Part shown: positions 11,368-22,799 of the stretch, in pieces
Layout: the number at the start of each line of letters is the position of its first letter
Position numbering within the stretch: the stretch's first letter is position 1
Assembly (NCBI GenBank): GCA_030247885.1
Contig: JAPDRO010000006.1
Span: forward strand, 62,001 to 126,000
Length of the DNA: 64,000 nt
Direction of reading: 5' to 3'
DNA from: Taxawa tesnikishii (nom. ined.)
Taxonomy: Eukaryota; Ascomycota; Dothideomycetes; Dothideales
Notes under the pieces: model-generated
What the model saw: only the letters and a program-made list of their open reading frames with translations
What the model was told of the DNA's origin: nothing
Databases searched by the model: none
Position numbers and translations under genes: made by a program

Positions 11368-12825
11368 GTTTGATTATTGTGAGCTGAGAAGAGCAGAGTT
11401 CGAGGCGAGACTGCTGAGACAGCGGTAGTGATACTCGACCACTGCCGCGATCGAGGGCGGCTGCAGGTTTATATCAGAGGCGTTCCACATGCTGCCACCC
11501 CACTTTTAATAGGCAGCTGATTGAGGTTTGAAGCCGTGGTACGAAATGGCAGAGATAGTAGTGCTTGTCCTCGAAAAACAGTACGTAAGTGAGAGGCTCG
11601 GGCTGCCCTTTCGGGCGAACCCCAGACCATGAGGCTCCCAAGCATGGTGGCTCTGATGGCCACCTTCCTGATATGTATGCTACTGCCAAACAGTGAAACG
11701 TTTCCGAGGCTCCAAAGCCTTATCGATGTTTGGAGGGGTAGTTAGCTTGGGGCAGAAACGGTCCGTCAAGCGTGTAAGCGTGAAGCGTGGCCGATACCGG
11801 ATAGCTCCTGGACTGGAGAGTAGAGTAGATAGAGTAGTGAGGACGGTTCACCGGTTCGCGCAGTGGGACGTTCTCCAACAGCATTGGGTACATGTGCTTC
11901 CAAGGGATGGCTCCAGTCTCGTGGTCTGCTTGCTTTTGCCTGGTGGCTGTTGTTGCTGCTGTTGCATCGTAGCAGACTGTGGACTTCAGTTCCTCCAAGC
12001 GTTCCGAAGAAGCCGGGCTGGGATTCAGCCACTGTGGCGCTGCTAAGCCACGAGAACCATCAAAGTCGTCGACTCCGGCCAGGCTCATGCACTGCCTTCA
12101 ACTTGTTTGGTCATGCGTGTTGAGCAGGCTCCCGCTGCTTCGTTCGTACAGTAGATGACTACTCCTCTGTCAGCATTGCTGTGTATCTGAAATGCTCTTA
12201 TGTTCGCTCCGTTCTGTCTGCGCTATCGCCAAACCCCCCAGCACGCCTACCTGACGCACTGCCGCCCAACATCGTCATCTCCGACCACTGAGGAAGCGCC
12301 AGGTATTGACGCCCGGCTCAAAGGCCTCCTTTCTCACCAATCTGGGCTTTGTCTGCTAAAGGCCAGTACGCCTGGTGTTGCTCAAGCGAGCCATCGCGAC
12401 AGCTACTGGTCATTGCGCCTCCATAAGACCCCAGTAGAAGCCCCGACTACTGTCGCTGAAGTTCACACTACTTCCAGGTCACTCGCCCTGCATCTGGGAA
12501 GAAGCGTGATTTGCCTCATCCACCGGCGTGCGCGAACGACAGCACAGGCACTGCCAGCTTTGTTCTTTCTTGTGTTATGATATTACAAACCCCTTATGCT
12601 CTTTGTCCGATTTATTCCTTCACCGCTACTCTCTACAAAGCCGATCTTGATCTGTTCGCAAGGCTCCACCTCTGGGCCAGACAACTCACATCTATTCAAC
12701 AACCCGATTCTGTCATACATCATTCTGCTTGCTGGTCAAAGCCAACCAACATCGTATTACACGACATACGCATTGCATTGCACCGCATAACCAAGACTGA
12801 CGTCTGCAGCTAAGTTACCGCCGCA
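11368..12825. other. Intergenic, divergent promoter region
   Basis: Between the 5' ends of the amidase (minus) and the Lys-rich protein gene (plus), so it holds both promoters. Short overlapping open frames at 11469-12813 are Ser/Leu/Cys-rich, lack signatures and conflict with each other. I see nothing else in it. Confidence 0.5.
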
Positions 12826-14152
12826 ATGGTTGCTCTGGGACAAACCGTTACAATAGTCAACAGCTCTGGCAAGGTCGTCAAGACTGTGAGTAATTCCCCA
12901 ACCACAAAGTATATCAAGGTACTGACTGTTCTATAGAGCAAACATCTTGTCAACGTTTTCAAAGAAGCGAAGTCGGCCTACCGTGAGCGGAAAGCTGAGA
13001 TTAAGGCGGTTCGCGTCGCGGAGCTCGATGAGAAGCGTGCCCGACATGCACTCGAGAACTTGAGGATTGAAGATGACAAGTCATCACACACCTCATCGCA
13101 TCGTTCGCGTCGACCGGGAGCATCGGAGCGCAGTAAGAAGTCGCGCAGGAGCGGCCGCCGATGGAGCGCGGATACTCTGACAGCTTCTTCGCCAACGATG
13201 ACCGCCAGCCGGCTAGGACCCAGCGTCCGTCCAACCTACGCCACGAATACGACGAAGACGACAGCCCCGACGTAATGAACTTGTACGCCGGCACACTGTT
13301 GCCCCCGATAGCCATCTCGTAGAGCGCCCTAAAACTTCCCGCTCTGCGTCAATGAGCGACATTGACATGGATCTCGCCTACGGAGAGCTACCACCGCCTT
13401 TGCCACTTCGGCGCCGAGACGACGAAACCGAGTTGCGAAATCAGGTTTCGAAACTACAGCAGCTGTTGGACGAGGCCCATTGCGTACAGCACTCTGTTAC
13501 TGCCACGATTGAGAATCTTCAGAAGAACCCAGATGCGCTCGCTGCCGTGGCTCTCACCCTAGGGGAGATCAGCAATCTCGCTAGCAAGATGTCGCCTGGA
13601 GTTCTGACGGCGCTGAAGGGTTCCTTCCCAGCTGTGATAGCACTTCTTGCCTCCCCACAGTTTATGATCGCCGCTGGTGTTGGCGTTGGCGTTACCATCA
13701 TCGCCCTTGGTGGTTACAAGATCATCAAGAAGATCAAGACCCAGCGCGAGGAGAAGGCCATTGAAGGCGGCAACAGGCAAATGATTGAAGAAGAAGAAAC
13801 CCCTTCGGAGTATGACGAGCTACAAGAAATCGGGGGCGACTTGAGTCGGATCGAGATGTGGCGCCGCGGCATCGCTGACGTCGAAGCCGAGAGTCTCGGC
13901 ACGAGTGTCGACGGAGAGTTCATCACGCCCGCGGCTGGCAAATACCTTGTCGCGGAGGGTGTCATCCGAGAAGAGGACCTCAAGTCGACTCGATCCGAGA
14001 AATCCCGCAAGAGCAGTAAGAGTAAGAGCAAAGCCCCGAAGAGCGAGACTGGCCGGAGCGAGAAGAATGAAAAGAGCTCGAGAGAGAAGAAAGAGCGCAG
14101 CAAGAAGAAGGAACCTAGCGGCCTCCGCATGTTGTTCAGGAGCCACCATTGA
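12826..14152 (+). CDS. Conserved ascomycete protein with a hydrophobic segment and Lys/Ser-rich tail
   Basis: Exon 1 is 12826-12885 (20 codons, MVALGQTVTIVNSSGKVVKT), then a 51-nt intron (12886-12936), then exon 2 to 14152. The N-terminal third is basic and probably coiled coil (SKHLVNVFKEAKSAYRERK). A Ser/Arg-rich linker follows, then a coiled coil (ELRNQVSKLQQLL), a strongly hydrophobic stretch (about 30 residues, ending VGVGVTIIALGGY) and a Lys/Ser/Glu-rich tail. The frame changes twice (near 13153-13160 and 13283-13287); exon 2 is 1216 nt, two short of 406 codons, and the text on either side is conserved-looking (MERGYSDSFFANDDRQ; RRHTVAPDSHLVERP). Joined, the protein would be about 425 aa. 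I do not recognise a function; membrane association is an inference from the hydrophobic segment. Confidence 0.7.
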
Positions 14153-14504
14153 TTTTCCCAAGCACAATCGACAGCGTTCAGCGGTATGGCGTCTGGAGTT
14201 TGATTACGAGGGTAATGACCCATTGATGATATTATACAAACGAACCATAGCATGTTCACGGTGTTGGATAGCACAGCTCAGCTGTAATAGTCATAGTAAC
14301 ACCGTTTAGCAACGTATAATGAAGTCTTGAGGAAGCTTTCAGCTCTCAAACGGCATATAGACTCGCTCCAAGTGGAGATGGCGCCATATGGCGCAAGTCT
14401 GGACAATAATAGTACGGCATTGCTTTTGTATACGGCTGGCCCGAGGCAGTCGTTTCCCGTGTCTCTCTCAGTTCGAATGTGCTTGAAAGCAAAAAAGCTC
14501 AATT
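14153..14504. other. Intergenic, no gene seen
   Basis: A 352-nt gap between two plus-strand genes; the 3' flank of the Lys-rich protein gene and the DUG2 promoter must be here. No clear element recognised. Confidence 0.4.
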
Positions 14505-17500
14505 ATGAATTGCGGTGACGGGTATCCGTTCTTTGACGGCGAGGAGCAGTCCTTGTCAGTGGAAGATTTCGGTGAGCTTCAGTTTGTTCATTTTGGCACA
14601 CGCCACACGACACTGACGCGTCTCCGATAAACTGATATCCTGTACTTCATGATACAGCTCAGTTTCTATACCAACCGCTCATGTCGGGGCTCGGACTGAG
14701 AAAACATCCACTAACAGTCGCTTCTGCTACAGGATCGGAGACAGATGAGCACTATGTCCCTCCAGTCAGGCATCCTAAACAAGAAGCAGACCAGCAGCAA
14801 CATGCCCTACCTACGCTCTCGCACCGCTTGCAACATAACAAGTCAATCCTAACGATTGCGCTATCGGACAATCATATATTTGCCGGCACACAAGGCGGAG
14901 AGATATTGGTGTACTCCTGGACAGCTACGAGCGTATTGCTGTCATTGAAGGCCACGGGGAAGCGTCCTAGGACTGTGTCTGTCCTCTGACCAAGAGTTGC
15001 TGTTCTCCACTGCTGGAGATCGCATAGCTAATGTATGGGACACCAACACCTTTGAGCGGGTCTATTGCCTGTATTCCACGTACGACGTCGGCGACGTTTT
15101 CTGCGTATCGTACTGCGAACGACTACGGACAGTCTACTTTGGCGCACAGAACACGACTATACAGTGGTACGATCTGAAAGAGAAGGACAGACGACCCAAG
15201 CCAAGACCAGATGGCCATCCACTACTCAGGGAAGATCCATTCTTTGATTCCTCTGGTCCAGGCGGCGTACGAACGCCCCGACCGGCAGACACGGAAACAC
15301 GTCCGAGGGATGCAAGAGGTGGACAGGTGTTGGAGATTGACAAGGACAATGTTCACCACTACGCACACTACGGATATGTCTTTTGCATGCTGCTAGCAAA
15401 GGATATTGCTCCCGAAGCTATGGGAGAAGACGTCCTCATATCAGGTGGAGGAGATGGTGTGATCAATATCTGGAGACTTGATGCTGCCCGCGGAGGTGCT
15501 ATCGAGGAGCTCTACAAGCTTGACGACGGGAGAGAGGAGGGCCATTCGGTCCTTTCACTTGCTCTGGATGGGACGTTTCTCTACTCCGGGCGCTCTGGTG
15601 GAGAGCTCAATGTCTGGGATCTTGAGACCAGACAACTGGTGCGAAGCATCAAGGCTCACAGAGACGACGTATTGTCCATCTGTCTCGGCGGTGGCTTCAT
15701 GTTCAGTGCCGCTGTCACCGGGTTTGTCAGGGTAGGCCATTCTCGGAGCCATAGACCATCTAGGGACAAAGCTGACGGAAAGCTAGAAATTTGACCGCCA
15801 ATACCAATGCACTAGCAGGCTGCATGCGCATGAAGGTAGAATACTAGCATCAGCATTCACGTATCACCAACAGCGGCCGACGTATGTTACGGGCGCTAAC
15901 GACAACACCATCGCTGTGTGGGATGTCAGTGATTGTATATCCTCACCCTCTGCCGTCAAGAGGACCAGCAACGGTGAGCAGCACGAATCTAGAAAATGTG
16001 AAACCTTGTCTAATCGTTGAATATAGAACAAATGTTCGAATCGTTGAAGCGATTCGTGTCCTACCGCACAGTCTCTTCAGACCCCAGATACAAAGGCGAT
16101 TGCCGCAGAGGCGCGTCCTATCTGCGTTCTGTGTTCAAGAACTTTGGCGCTGTCACCGAGATGTTGCCTACAGAGGATTCTAACCCTGTCATTTATGCCA
16201 GGTTTCGGGGTAATCCAGCCACAGCGGAGAAGAGGAAGAAGATCCTGTTTTACGGGCATTACGATGTTGTTGCCGCAGACAACGAGCATGACAAATGGAT
16301 CGTCGATCCTTTCAACATGGAAGGAATTGACGGCTACCTTTACGGCAGAGGAACGTCAGACAATAAAGGACCTATCATGGCGGCCATCTTCGCCTGTGCT
16401 GAGCTCATGGCCGAGCAAACACTTGGATCGGACATCATCTTCTTGATTGAGGGCGAGGAGGAATGTGGATCACGAGGGTTTGTAAAAGCCGTGCAGCAAC
16501 ACAAATCATTGATTGGTGACGTCGACTGGATTTTGCTCGCCAACAGTTACTGGCTTGACGATCGGATACCTTGCCTTACATACGGCTTGCGAGGTGTCAT
16601 TCACGCAACTGTGCAGGTCGAGAGCAGTCGCCCTGATTTGCATAGTGGTGTCGACGGAAGTTCGCAGCTGGATGAGTCGCTCAAGGATCTGGTGATGCTG
16701 CTTTCGACGCTGACAGGTACTCATGGTCAGGTGAAGATTCCCGGCTTTTACGATCCAATATTGCCCTTGAGTAAAGCTGAACAGCACCTATACGCGGACA
16801 TCACGCAAGCACTCGTCTCCCGGAACCCGCACCTGGGCGATGCTGAGGAGCTTGCTGCGTCGTTGATGCGACGTTGGCGTGAAGCTTCGCTCACCATCCA
16901 CAGGTTCCAAACGTCCGGTCCAGACAATGCCACCATCATCCCAAGATTAGCAAAGGTCGCCTTGTCTCTACGGTTGGTACCTAACCAGACGGCAGAAGAA
17001 GTTGGTCGCTCCCTCATTAAATACCTCGAGACCGAATTCAAGAAGCTAGGATCTCACAACAAGATGACCGCTACCATCGACCACCAAGCAGAGCCGTGGC
17101 TGGGTGACTTCAACAACCTGTTATTCAAGACACTGGAGGAAGCCATTATGAAAGTTTGGGGTCCGATTGACATCCGTCAACGTCGCCGCTCATCGGTCGC
17201 TCCCCGCCCTTTGAAGGTGTCCATACCCAGAGAGAACGGCTATTTTGCCAGCAAACCATCACCTACTACATCGACCGATCTGGCAAACGGCAGCGCAGTA
17301 ACGCCCATGGCGCTCGACGAGGCCATCCGTAAACCGGCAACAGAGACGAAACAGGATTCACCACGGAAAAAGCCTCTCTACATTCGCGAAGGTGGCAGCA
17401 TCCCCGCCATCAGGTTTCTGGAAAAGGAGTTTTGCGCTCCGGCGGCGCATTTCCTGCGGGCAGGCAAGCGACTCAGCGCATCTGGACAATGAGCGTTTGA

Positions 17501-17568
17501 GATTGGTCAATCTGTACAAGAGTAAGGATATTTTCAAGCAGGTGTTCAGGGATCTACCACAAAAGTGA
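14505..17568 (+). CDS. DUG2: DUG2: WD40 plus M20 metallopeptidase, glutathione degradation
   Basis: Exons 14505-14571, 14658-15731, 15787-15973 and 16027-17568, with introns of 86, 55 and 53 nt. The N-terminal half has WD40 blades (AGTQGGEILVYSW, LLFSTAGDRIANVWD, ISGGGDGVINIWR, TGANDNTIAVWD). The C-terminal half is an M20 peptidase with metal-binding GHYDVVAAD, GRGTSDNKGP and EGEEECGSRG. This fusion is the layout of yeast Dug2, which with Dug3 forms the cytosolic complex that cleaves glutathione. The start at 14505 is chosen because a short exon joins in frame to QFLYQPLMSG. The frame breaks twice: near 14978-14990 and 17449-17455. Beyond the second, the true C-terminus reads on in another frame (HLDNERLRLVNLYKS...FRDLPQK) to the stop at 17566-17568; both breaks look like two lost bases or one gained. 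Confidence 0.87.
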
Positions 17569-17891
17569 AATGGAACAACAGCACTCAACAGAGCCAGGTG
17601 GACAGGGGGCATGGGTAAGGCGTTTGCTATACAGGATACCCAATTTAAAATTGTTGCTGTTTCAATACATCTCTGTCTCTTTAGGGGTCTCACTTCCCTT
17701 GCGTTCTTCTTTCTTCCCTTGTCTCATCTCACCTCACACAGCTTGTTGGACTCAAAGAGTCTGGTGTCTTACGCTCCAAGGCGGAGAAGTGAAATGAAAG
17801 GGCTTCTGTACTCTTCTGCAAACCACGTTCGATCACACAGTTAAATACGGTCGGACATCCCACTCCAATCCTCTCTTCGCGCCATCAACTG
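17569..17891. other. Intergenic, no gene seen
   Basis: A 323-nt pyrimidine-rich gap between DUG2 and the ATPase gene, both on the plus strand. The CT-rich stretch near 17680-17740 resembles fungal promoter pyrimidine tracts. Confidence 0.4.
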
Positions 17892-19890
17892 ATGAATCTC
17901 GCAACCATAAACAATTCAGGAATAGTACACATCGAAACGAACGAAGAAAAGGACAGATACCTGCAGCTGTTCGCAGCTAATAGTACGGACTTCACCTCCG
18001 GCAAAACCGAGCAGTACCGAACGGCGCCCTTACTTTCGTTGAGTGTTAAGGATTCTCTGGAGGCGACCACGAGCACGGATGATTCCAACAACAACTCGCA
18101 TGGCGCGCATGACAGTAGTTCGAGAAACCTTCAGGACGCCCTCTTCCCGCAATATGCATTTCTTGGTTGCGAACTCCCTTTCAAGCAAGATCCCATACTT
18201 CTGAACACTAACACCCCTTGGTCTGCTTTCATCTGCGGTTCTCAGGGCAGCGGAAAGAGCTACACGCTCGCTTGCATGCTGGAGAGTTGCCTTTTTCAAA
18301 GTGACAGGATCGGAAAACTCCCGGGACCTCTAGCAGGTATTGTCTTTCATAGAGACACGCGTGACGCCGGTGTGCTCTGTGAGGCGGCGTACCTCTGCTC
18401 TCTGGGGATCGAGGTCAACGTGCTCGTGTCAAGGAGCAACTACAGAGACCTGTCCAAGGCTTACGCCAAAGCGGGTAGTTTCGGTGGGAATCTTACTGTA
18501 AAGCCTGTATTGCTACAAGACCAGCATATGAACATCGAGTGTATGCGCAAACTGATGGGGGTGTCAGATCAATCGGGCAAGACACCATTGTACATGCAGG
18601 TTAGTGCTATCTTGGCGTGGACTAAGCTGCTTTGCAACTGCTGACATGAGAAAGGTTGTTTCACGTATGCTCGTGGATATGAAGACGCGTGGCGGGCCGT
18701 TCAAGTACAAGACATTCAAAGACATGCTTGCAAAGCACAAGTTCTCTGCGGATCAACGAGCGATGCTGGACATGCGCCTTTTCATACTGGAAAGCTTCCT
18801 GGATCAGGGTTCCGCGAAGGCTGCTGTTGCAGGCGACGACATCTTTGCCGCCAAACCGGGCTCCCTCACTATCGTCGACCTCAGTGACGGATTTCTGGAT
18901 ACCCCTACCGCCTGTTTGCTCTTCGATATTTGCTTCAGCATATTCGAGCAACATCGCCCTGAAAGCGGCATGGTTTTGGCCCTTCACGAAGCTCACAAGG
19001 TGTGTTTTGTCACGTTTGACTCTCAAAAGCATACCCATCAGTTTGAGCCCATCATGCTCTGTACAAAGGCTGACATAGAAACCTAGTTTATGAACCAATC
19101 TGAAGAAGCTGATATCTTTGCGGACCATCTTCTTCTAGCGATCAGGGAACAGCGACATAGCGCAACACGACTCATCGTCGCGACCCAAGAGCCCACGATC
19201 TCCCCAAAGCTTCTGGATCTCTGTTCGATGACCTTCGTCCACCGCTTTACCTCACCAGATTGGCTGGCCGCTATTCAGGGCCATCTCGCTGGGGCTTCGA
19301 AATTGACAAATAGTGATGAACATATCAAACAGCTCTTCGAAAAGATCACTAACCTGGATGTCGGTCAGTCCTTCTTGTTTGCCCCGAGTGCCATACTTTC
19401 CCTTGAAGACGACCAACCAAGGAAGCTTGGTAGCGAGTATGTGAAGTTCAAGACACGCCGGCGGCTGGCTCAAGATGGAGGACGGAGCGAGCTTGCTATC
19501 AAGCGCTCCGATGAGCATGTAGCCGATCAGGACGATGACGGGAGCATCGCCAAGAGAGTCAAGGCACCGATCCCGGAGCCACGACAAGATGCAGTCAGGA
19601 AACCTGTCGCATTCGGTAACCCAGTGGCGGATGTAGGCGCAAAACCCGAACACAGGAAGCAGAGTCGAGGAAACGGAGAGAAAGGCCAGCAAAGTGGTAA
19701 CAGCTCCCCAGGCTGCGCCTCGTCCACGACGGAGCAAGACTGGCCACCGCCAGCCGGCACCGAGACTACGAGGGCTATTCGTCACCGCTGCCAAGACGAG
19801 AACCGCTGCTTCGCTTGCTTTCAGGTCGGTCATGGCAAGGGTAACAAACGGTGCCCTCTGTATAAGCCTGGCATCAACAACATCCTCTGA
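17892..19890 (+). CDS. HerA/FtsK-like P-loop ATPase with C-terminal zinc knuckle
   Basis: Exons 17892-18599, 18655-18999 and 19087-19890, with introns of 55 and 87 nt; 618 aa with no frame break. Walker A is at residues about 116-124 (GSQGSGKSYT). Strand-plus-acidic motif at about 342-351 reads LALHEAHK where HerA/VirB4/FtsK-type ATPases usually have DEAH, so the Walker B Asp is His here. A sensor-like strand follows (RLIVATQEPTISP, with a conserved Gln). The C-terminal 200 residues are disordered and basic and end in a CCHC knuckle (CFACFQVGHGKGNKRC, spacing 2-4-6), which suggests nucleic-acid binding. Related hypothetical ATPases occur in filamentous ascomycetes; I know no function. A DNA or RNA pump or remodeller is inference only. 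Confidence 0.75.
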
Positions 19891-20882
19891 ATATCTTGGA
19901 GTGTGAGCGAGACGGTAAAGAGATTGCAGACGAAGCAGCGCGATGTTCAGCCCTCTGGCACAGTCGAGCGACGAACAACCTCTCATGTCCAGGTGGAAGT
20001 TGTACGCAACTCACACTTGGAGGACGAGGCTTTCTGCAAATAAGATGTTATCATCTCCCTGTCTGTCTTTTGGCGGTTCAGGATGGAAAATGGATCGAGA
20101 TGACTATTTTAGCAAAACTTGTAGCGTATCTTACGAAGCAACCCTACACCCTTTTGGTACGGTACTCGTGTCTGCACGGTTTAGTTAGTCTCACGTCATC
20201 CCCTCCGGGGTTAGTATGGCAACAGACAAAGTTACATGAGGACGGAACGAACGCCTCTTCTTCGCCGTTTCCTTGACCGAATCTTCTCCGTGTCAGTGAA
20301 TAGTGACCTACAAAGTCCGAAGGTTCGTGCGAACATAGCAAGTCCTTAGCGGTGATGTGCATGAGGATCATCTACATACAGAGTAAGGTGTGCGGGAAGA
20401 ATCCCAACAAGCTCAAGGTGCGGAGTACCTTATCCATGTTCACGGTACCGGTGTGTAGGAATCCCGGGGAAGTTGACTGCTTGTTTGCATGTAAACATGG
20501 TTCTGTCGGATCGGAGAACTCTTGGACGTCTGTACTCATAGACGTCTCGATATTGAGAGGGACTACGAGGTTAGACGCATTGCGTCTCTCGGTCTGGAGT
20601 GGACCATTTGAACGAAACACTGCATATTTGTGTACCTAGGGATGTATACTCCCACAGAATGAACGAATCTGCATGCACCTACCACTTACAGTTAGGCCAA
20701 CATGGAGATATGGAATTCGGCAGCGGCCGACAAACCCGACGGGAATAATTCTTGAAGGTGTGGAGTACTTTCGGCGTCTCTTATTCATCCCTTTTGTGTT
20801 TTCTCTACGTATAGATTATGTTGACACCCAAACATCCGTTCGCTCTTTCTGCCATTCCTATACCGTGACTAACGCCAGGACA
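19891..20882. other. Intergenic, no supported gene
   Basis: About 1 kb between the ATPase gene and the MFS transporter. Open frames up to about 126 codons lack signatures. Contains the transporter promoter; a forkhead-like TGTAAACA occurs near 20489-20496, of unknown relevance. Confidence 0.4.
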
Positions 20883-22645
20883 ATGGCGGACCCCGAAGTC
20901 GGATTGCCACGGGCGACATCCGAATACTCGATTGAACGCTCAACCCCGCCTTCTCCGGGAATAAAAAAGCCGACGATGAAGTGCGCGCGACGAACGACAT
21001 TGAGAAGAACTCCTCTACGAGCAGCATCGATAACCCCATTGTTTGGCATTATCTGACGTATGAGACTGACCTCCCATCGCCAACAGCCCTCCCTTCCACT
21101 GGCACGACCAGCGCAGACTACCCGGAGCCGCCGAATCTCGCCAAATATGTCTCGCCGTTCGACTGGCCCGAGTCGCGCAAGACCTTCATTACCTGGCTCT
21201 CATGCGTCGCTACCGCCGTCACGGCCTACACCGCTGGGTCTTACAGTTCAGGCGAGGCGCAAATGGCAGCCGAATGGGGTGTCTCTGAGCTAGCCGTTAC
21301 CGTCGGCATCACCACCTTCACTACCGGATTCGGAGTCATGCCCATGGTACTCGCGCCATTCTCCGAGATCAATGGTCGGAGACCCGTTTTCATTGTTACG
21401 GGAACTCTGTTCGTGCTGATGCAGCTGTGCTGTGCGGTAACGAGGTCTTATCCTGGAATGCTGGTGGCGAGATTCTTTGCGGGATGCTTCTCCTCCACCT
21501 TCTCTACCATGGTTGGTGGTGTCGTGTCAGATATCTACCATACGCGGGACAGGAACACGCCCATGGCGTTGTTTTCCGGTGCCGCTCTGTTCGGAACCGG
21601 GCTTGGGCCGTTGGTTTCTGGGTTCATCGCTGCCCATACCACTTGGTAAGTTGTGCCGGCCGCTATGGCAATCGTGTGAGCGTTTCTTGCCAAGTTCACT
21701 AATCTTTCACAGGCGTTGGATTTTCTATCTGCAGATCATCACTTGCGGAGCCATGATGATTGCAGTGCTGCTCTTTTCAAGGAAACCCGTGGATCGGTAC
21801 TTCTTTCTCGCAAGGCGAAGGTTCTGAACAAGTACTATGACGCACTTGAAGCGGCCGGATGTGTTGGTATGGACATGTCCAGTCAGTCTGACCCCAGCAA
21901 GAAAGTCTCTCAACGCATCAGGTGGAAAGTGAAGAGCGATGAAGAACGAGCTAGTCTTGCCACCATGATCAGCGTCTCGATATACCGGCCCTTCCACTTG
22001 CTCTTGACCGAACCCGTCGTCTTCTTCTTTAGTCTTTGGGTGGCTTTTTCTTGGGCTGTCCTCTACTTGACCTTCAGCGCCATCCCGCTCGTTTTCTCGA
22101 CGAACCACGACTTCACGCTGGACCAATGCGGCGCTGTCTTCACCTCACTCAGCGTTGCCTCCCTCATCTCCACCGTCGTCGCCATCGTCGGCGAGAAGAT
22201 TGCGCTCAAGTATTTCCCGAAAACGCAAGGCAGTCCAGAAGGTCGGCTGTATTTCGCTTGCGTCCAGTCCGCTCTTCTTCCCATCGGTCTTTTCTGGTTC
22301 GGATGGACCCAGTTCAGGAGTATACCCTGGATCGTACCTACTCTTGGCATCGGCTGCGCAACGATGGGCATTTTCTCGATTTATCTGGCTGTCTTCAACT
22401 ACCTGGCTGACACGTATCATCGCTATGCCTCCTCGGCTCTGGCGGCGCAGAGCTTTTGCCGGAATCTCTTGGGAGGCGTGTTTCCACTTGTTACAAACCA
22501 AATGTTCCGCGGCATGACGTTCCAAGGAGCAAGCAGCCTTCTTGGCGGCATTGGTGCTTTGCTGACGTTGGTTCCTTTCGTACTTCTGTTCTGGGGTCCG
22601 AAGATCAGAGCCAGAAGCAAGTTTGCTAGTGAGATTATGGAGTGA
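20883..22645 (+). CDS. MFS transporter, DHA1 drug:H+ antiporter type
   Basis: Exons 20883-21645 and 21713-22645 with a 67-nt intron. The N-terminus is cytosolic and polar (about 95 residues, including WHYLTYETDLPSP), then come the lead-in to the first membrane segment (FDWPESRKTFITW) and about 12 hydrophobic segments; the loop 2-3 motif reads APFSEINGRRPVF, close to the GxxxD-x-x-GRR signature. DHA1 members export drugs, polyamines or toxins through the plasma membrane. Two frame breaks: near 20956-20968 (GGGAATAAAAAA) and at the T run 21774-21777. Spliced length 1696 nt is exactly two short of 566 codons, and the text on both sides is family-like (MMIAVLLF, then KETRGSVLLSRKAK). Substrate unknown; no biosynthetic cluster adjoins. 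Confidence 0.87.
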
Positions 22646-22799
22646 TTCAACACAGACGTGCGACTTGGTGTGGTGGCCCTATAAAAACAAACTTTCGATA
22701 TCGTTCAGAAAATATGTTTCCCGGTAGGAAAATACAGCAAAAAGACGGGGAAAGACACCATAGCCACTGCCGCCGCTCCACATCGAGTCGCCTCTGGCG

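Noticed and set aside
17892-19890. HerA-NurA type defence pair
   Set aside because: No nuclease partner lies beside the ATPase; neighbours are DUG2 and an MFS transporter, so a two-gene system is not supported.
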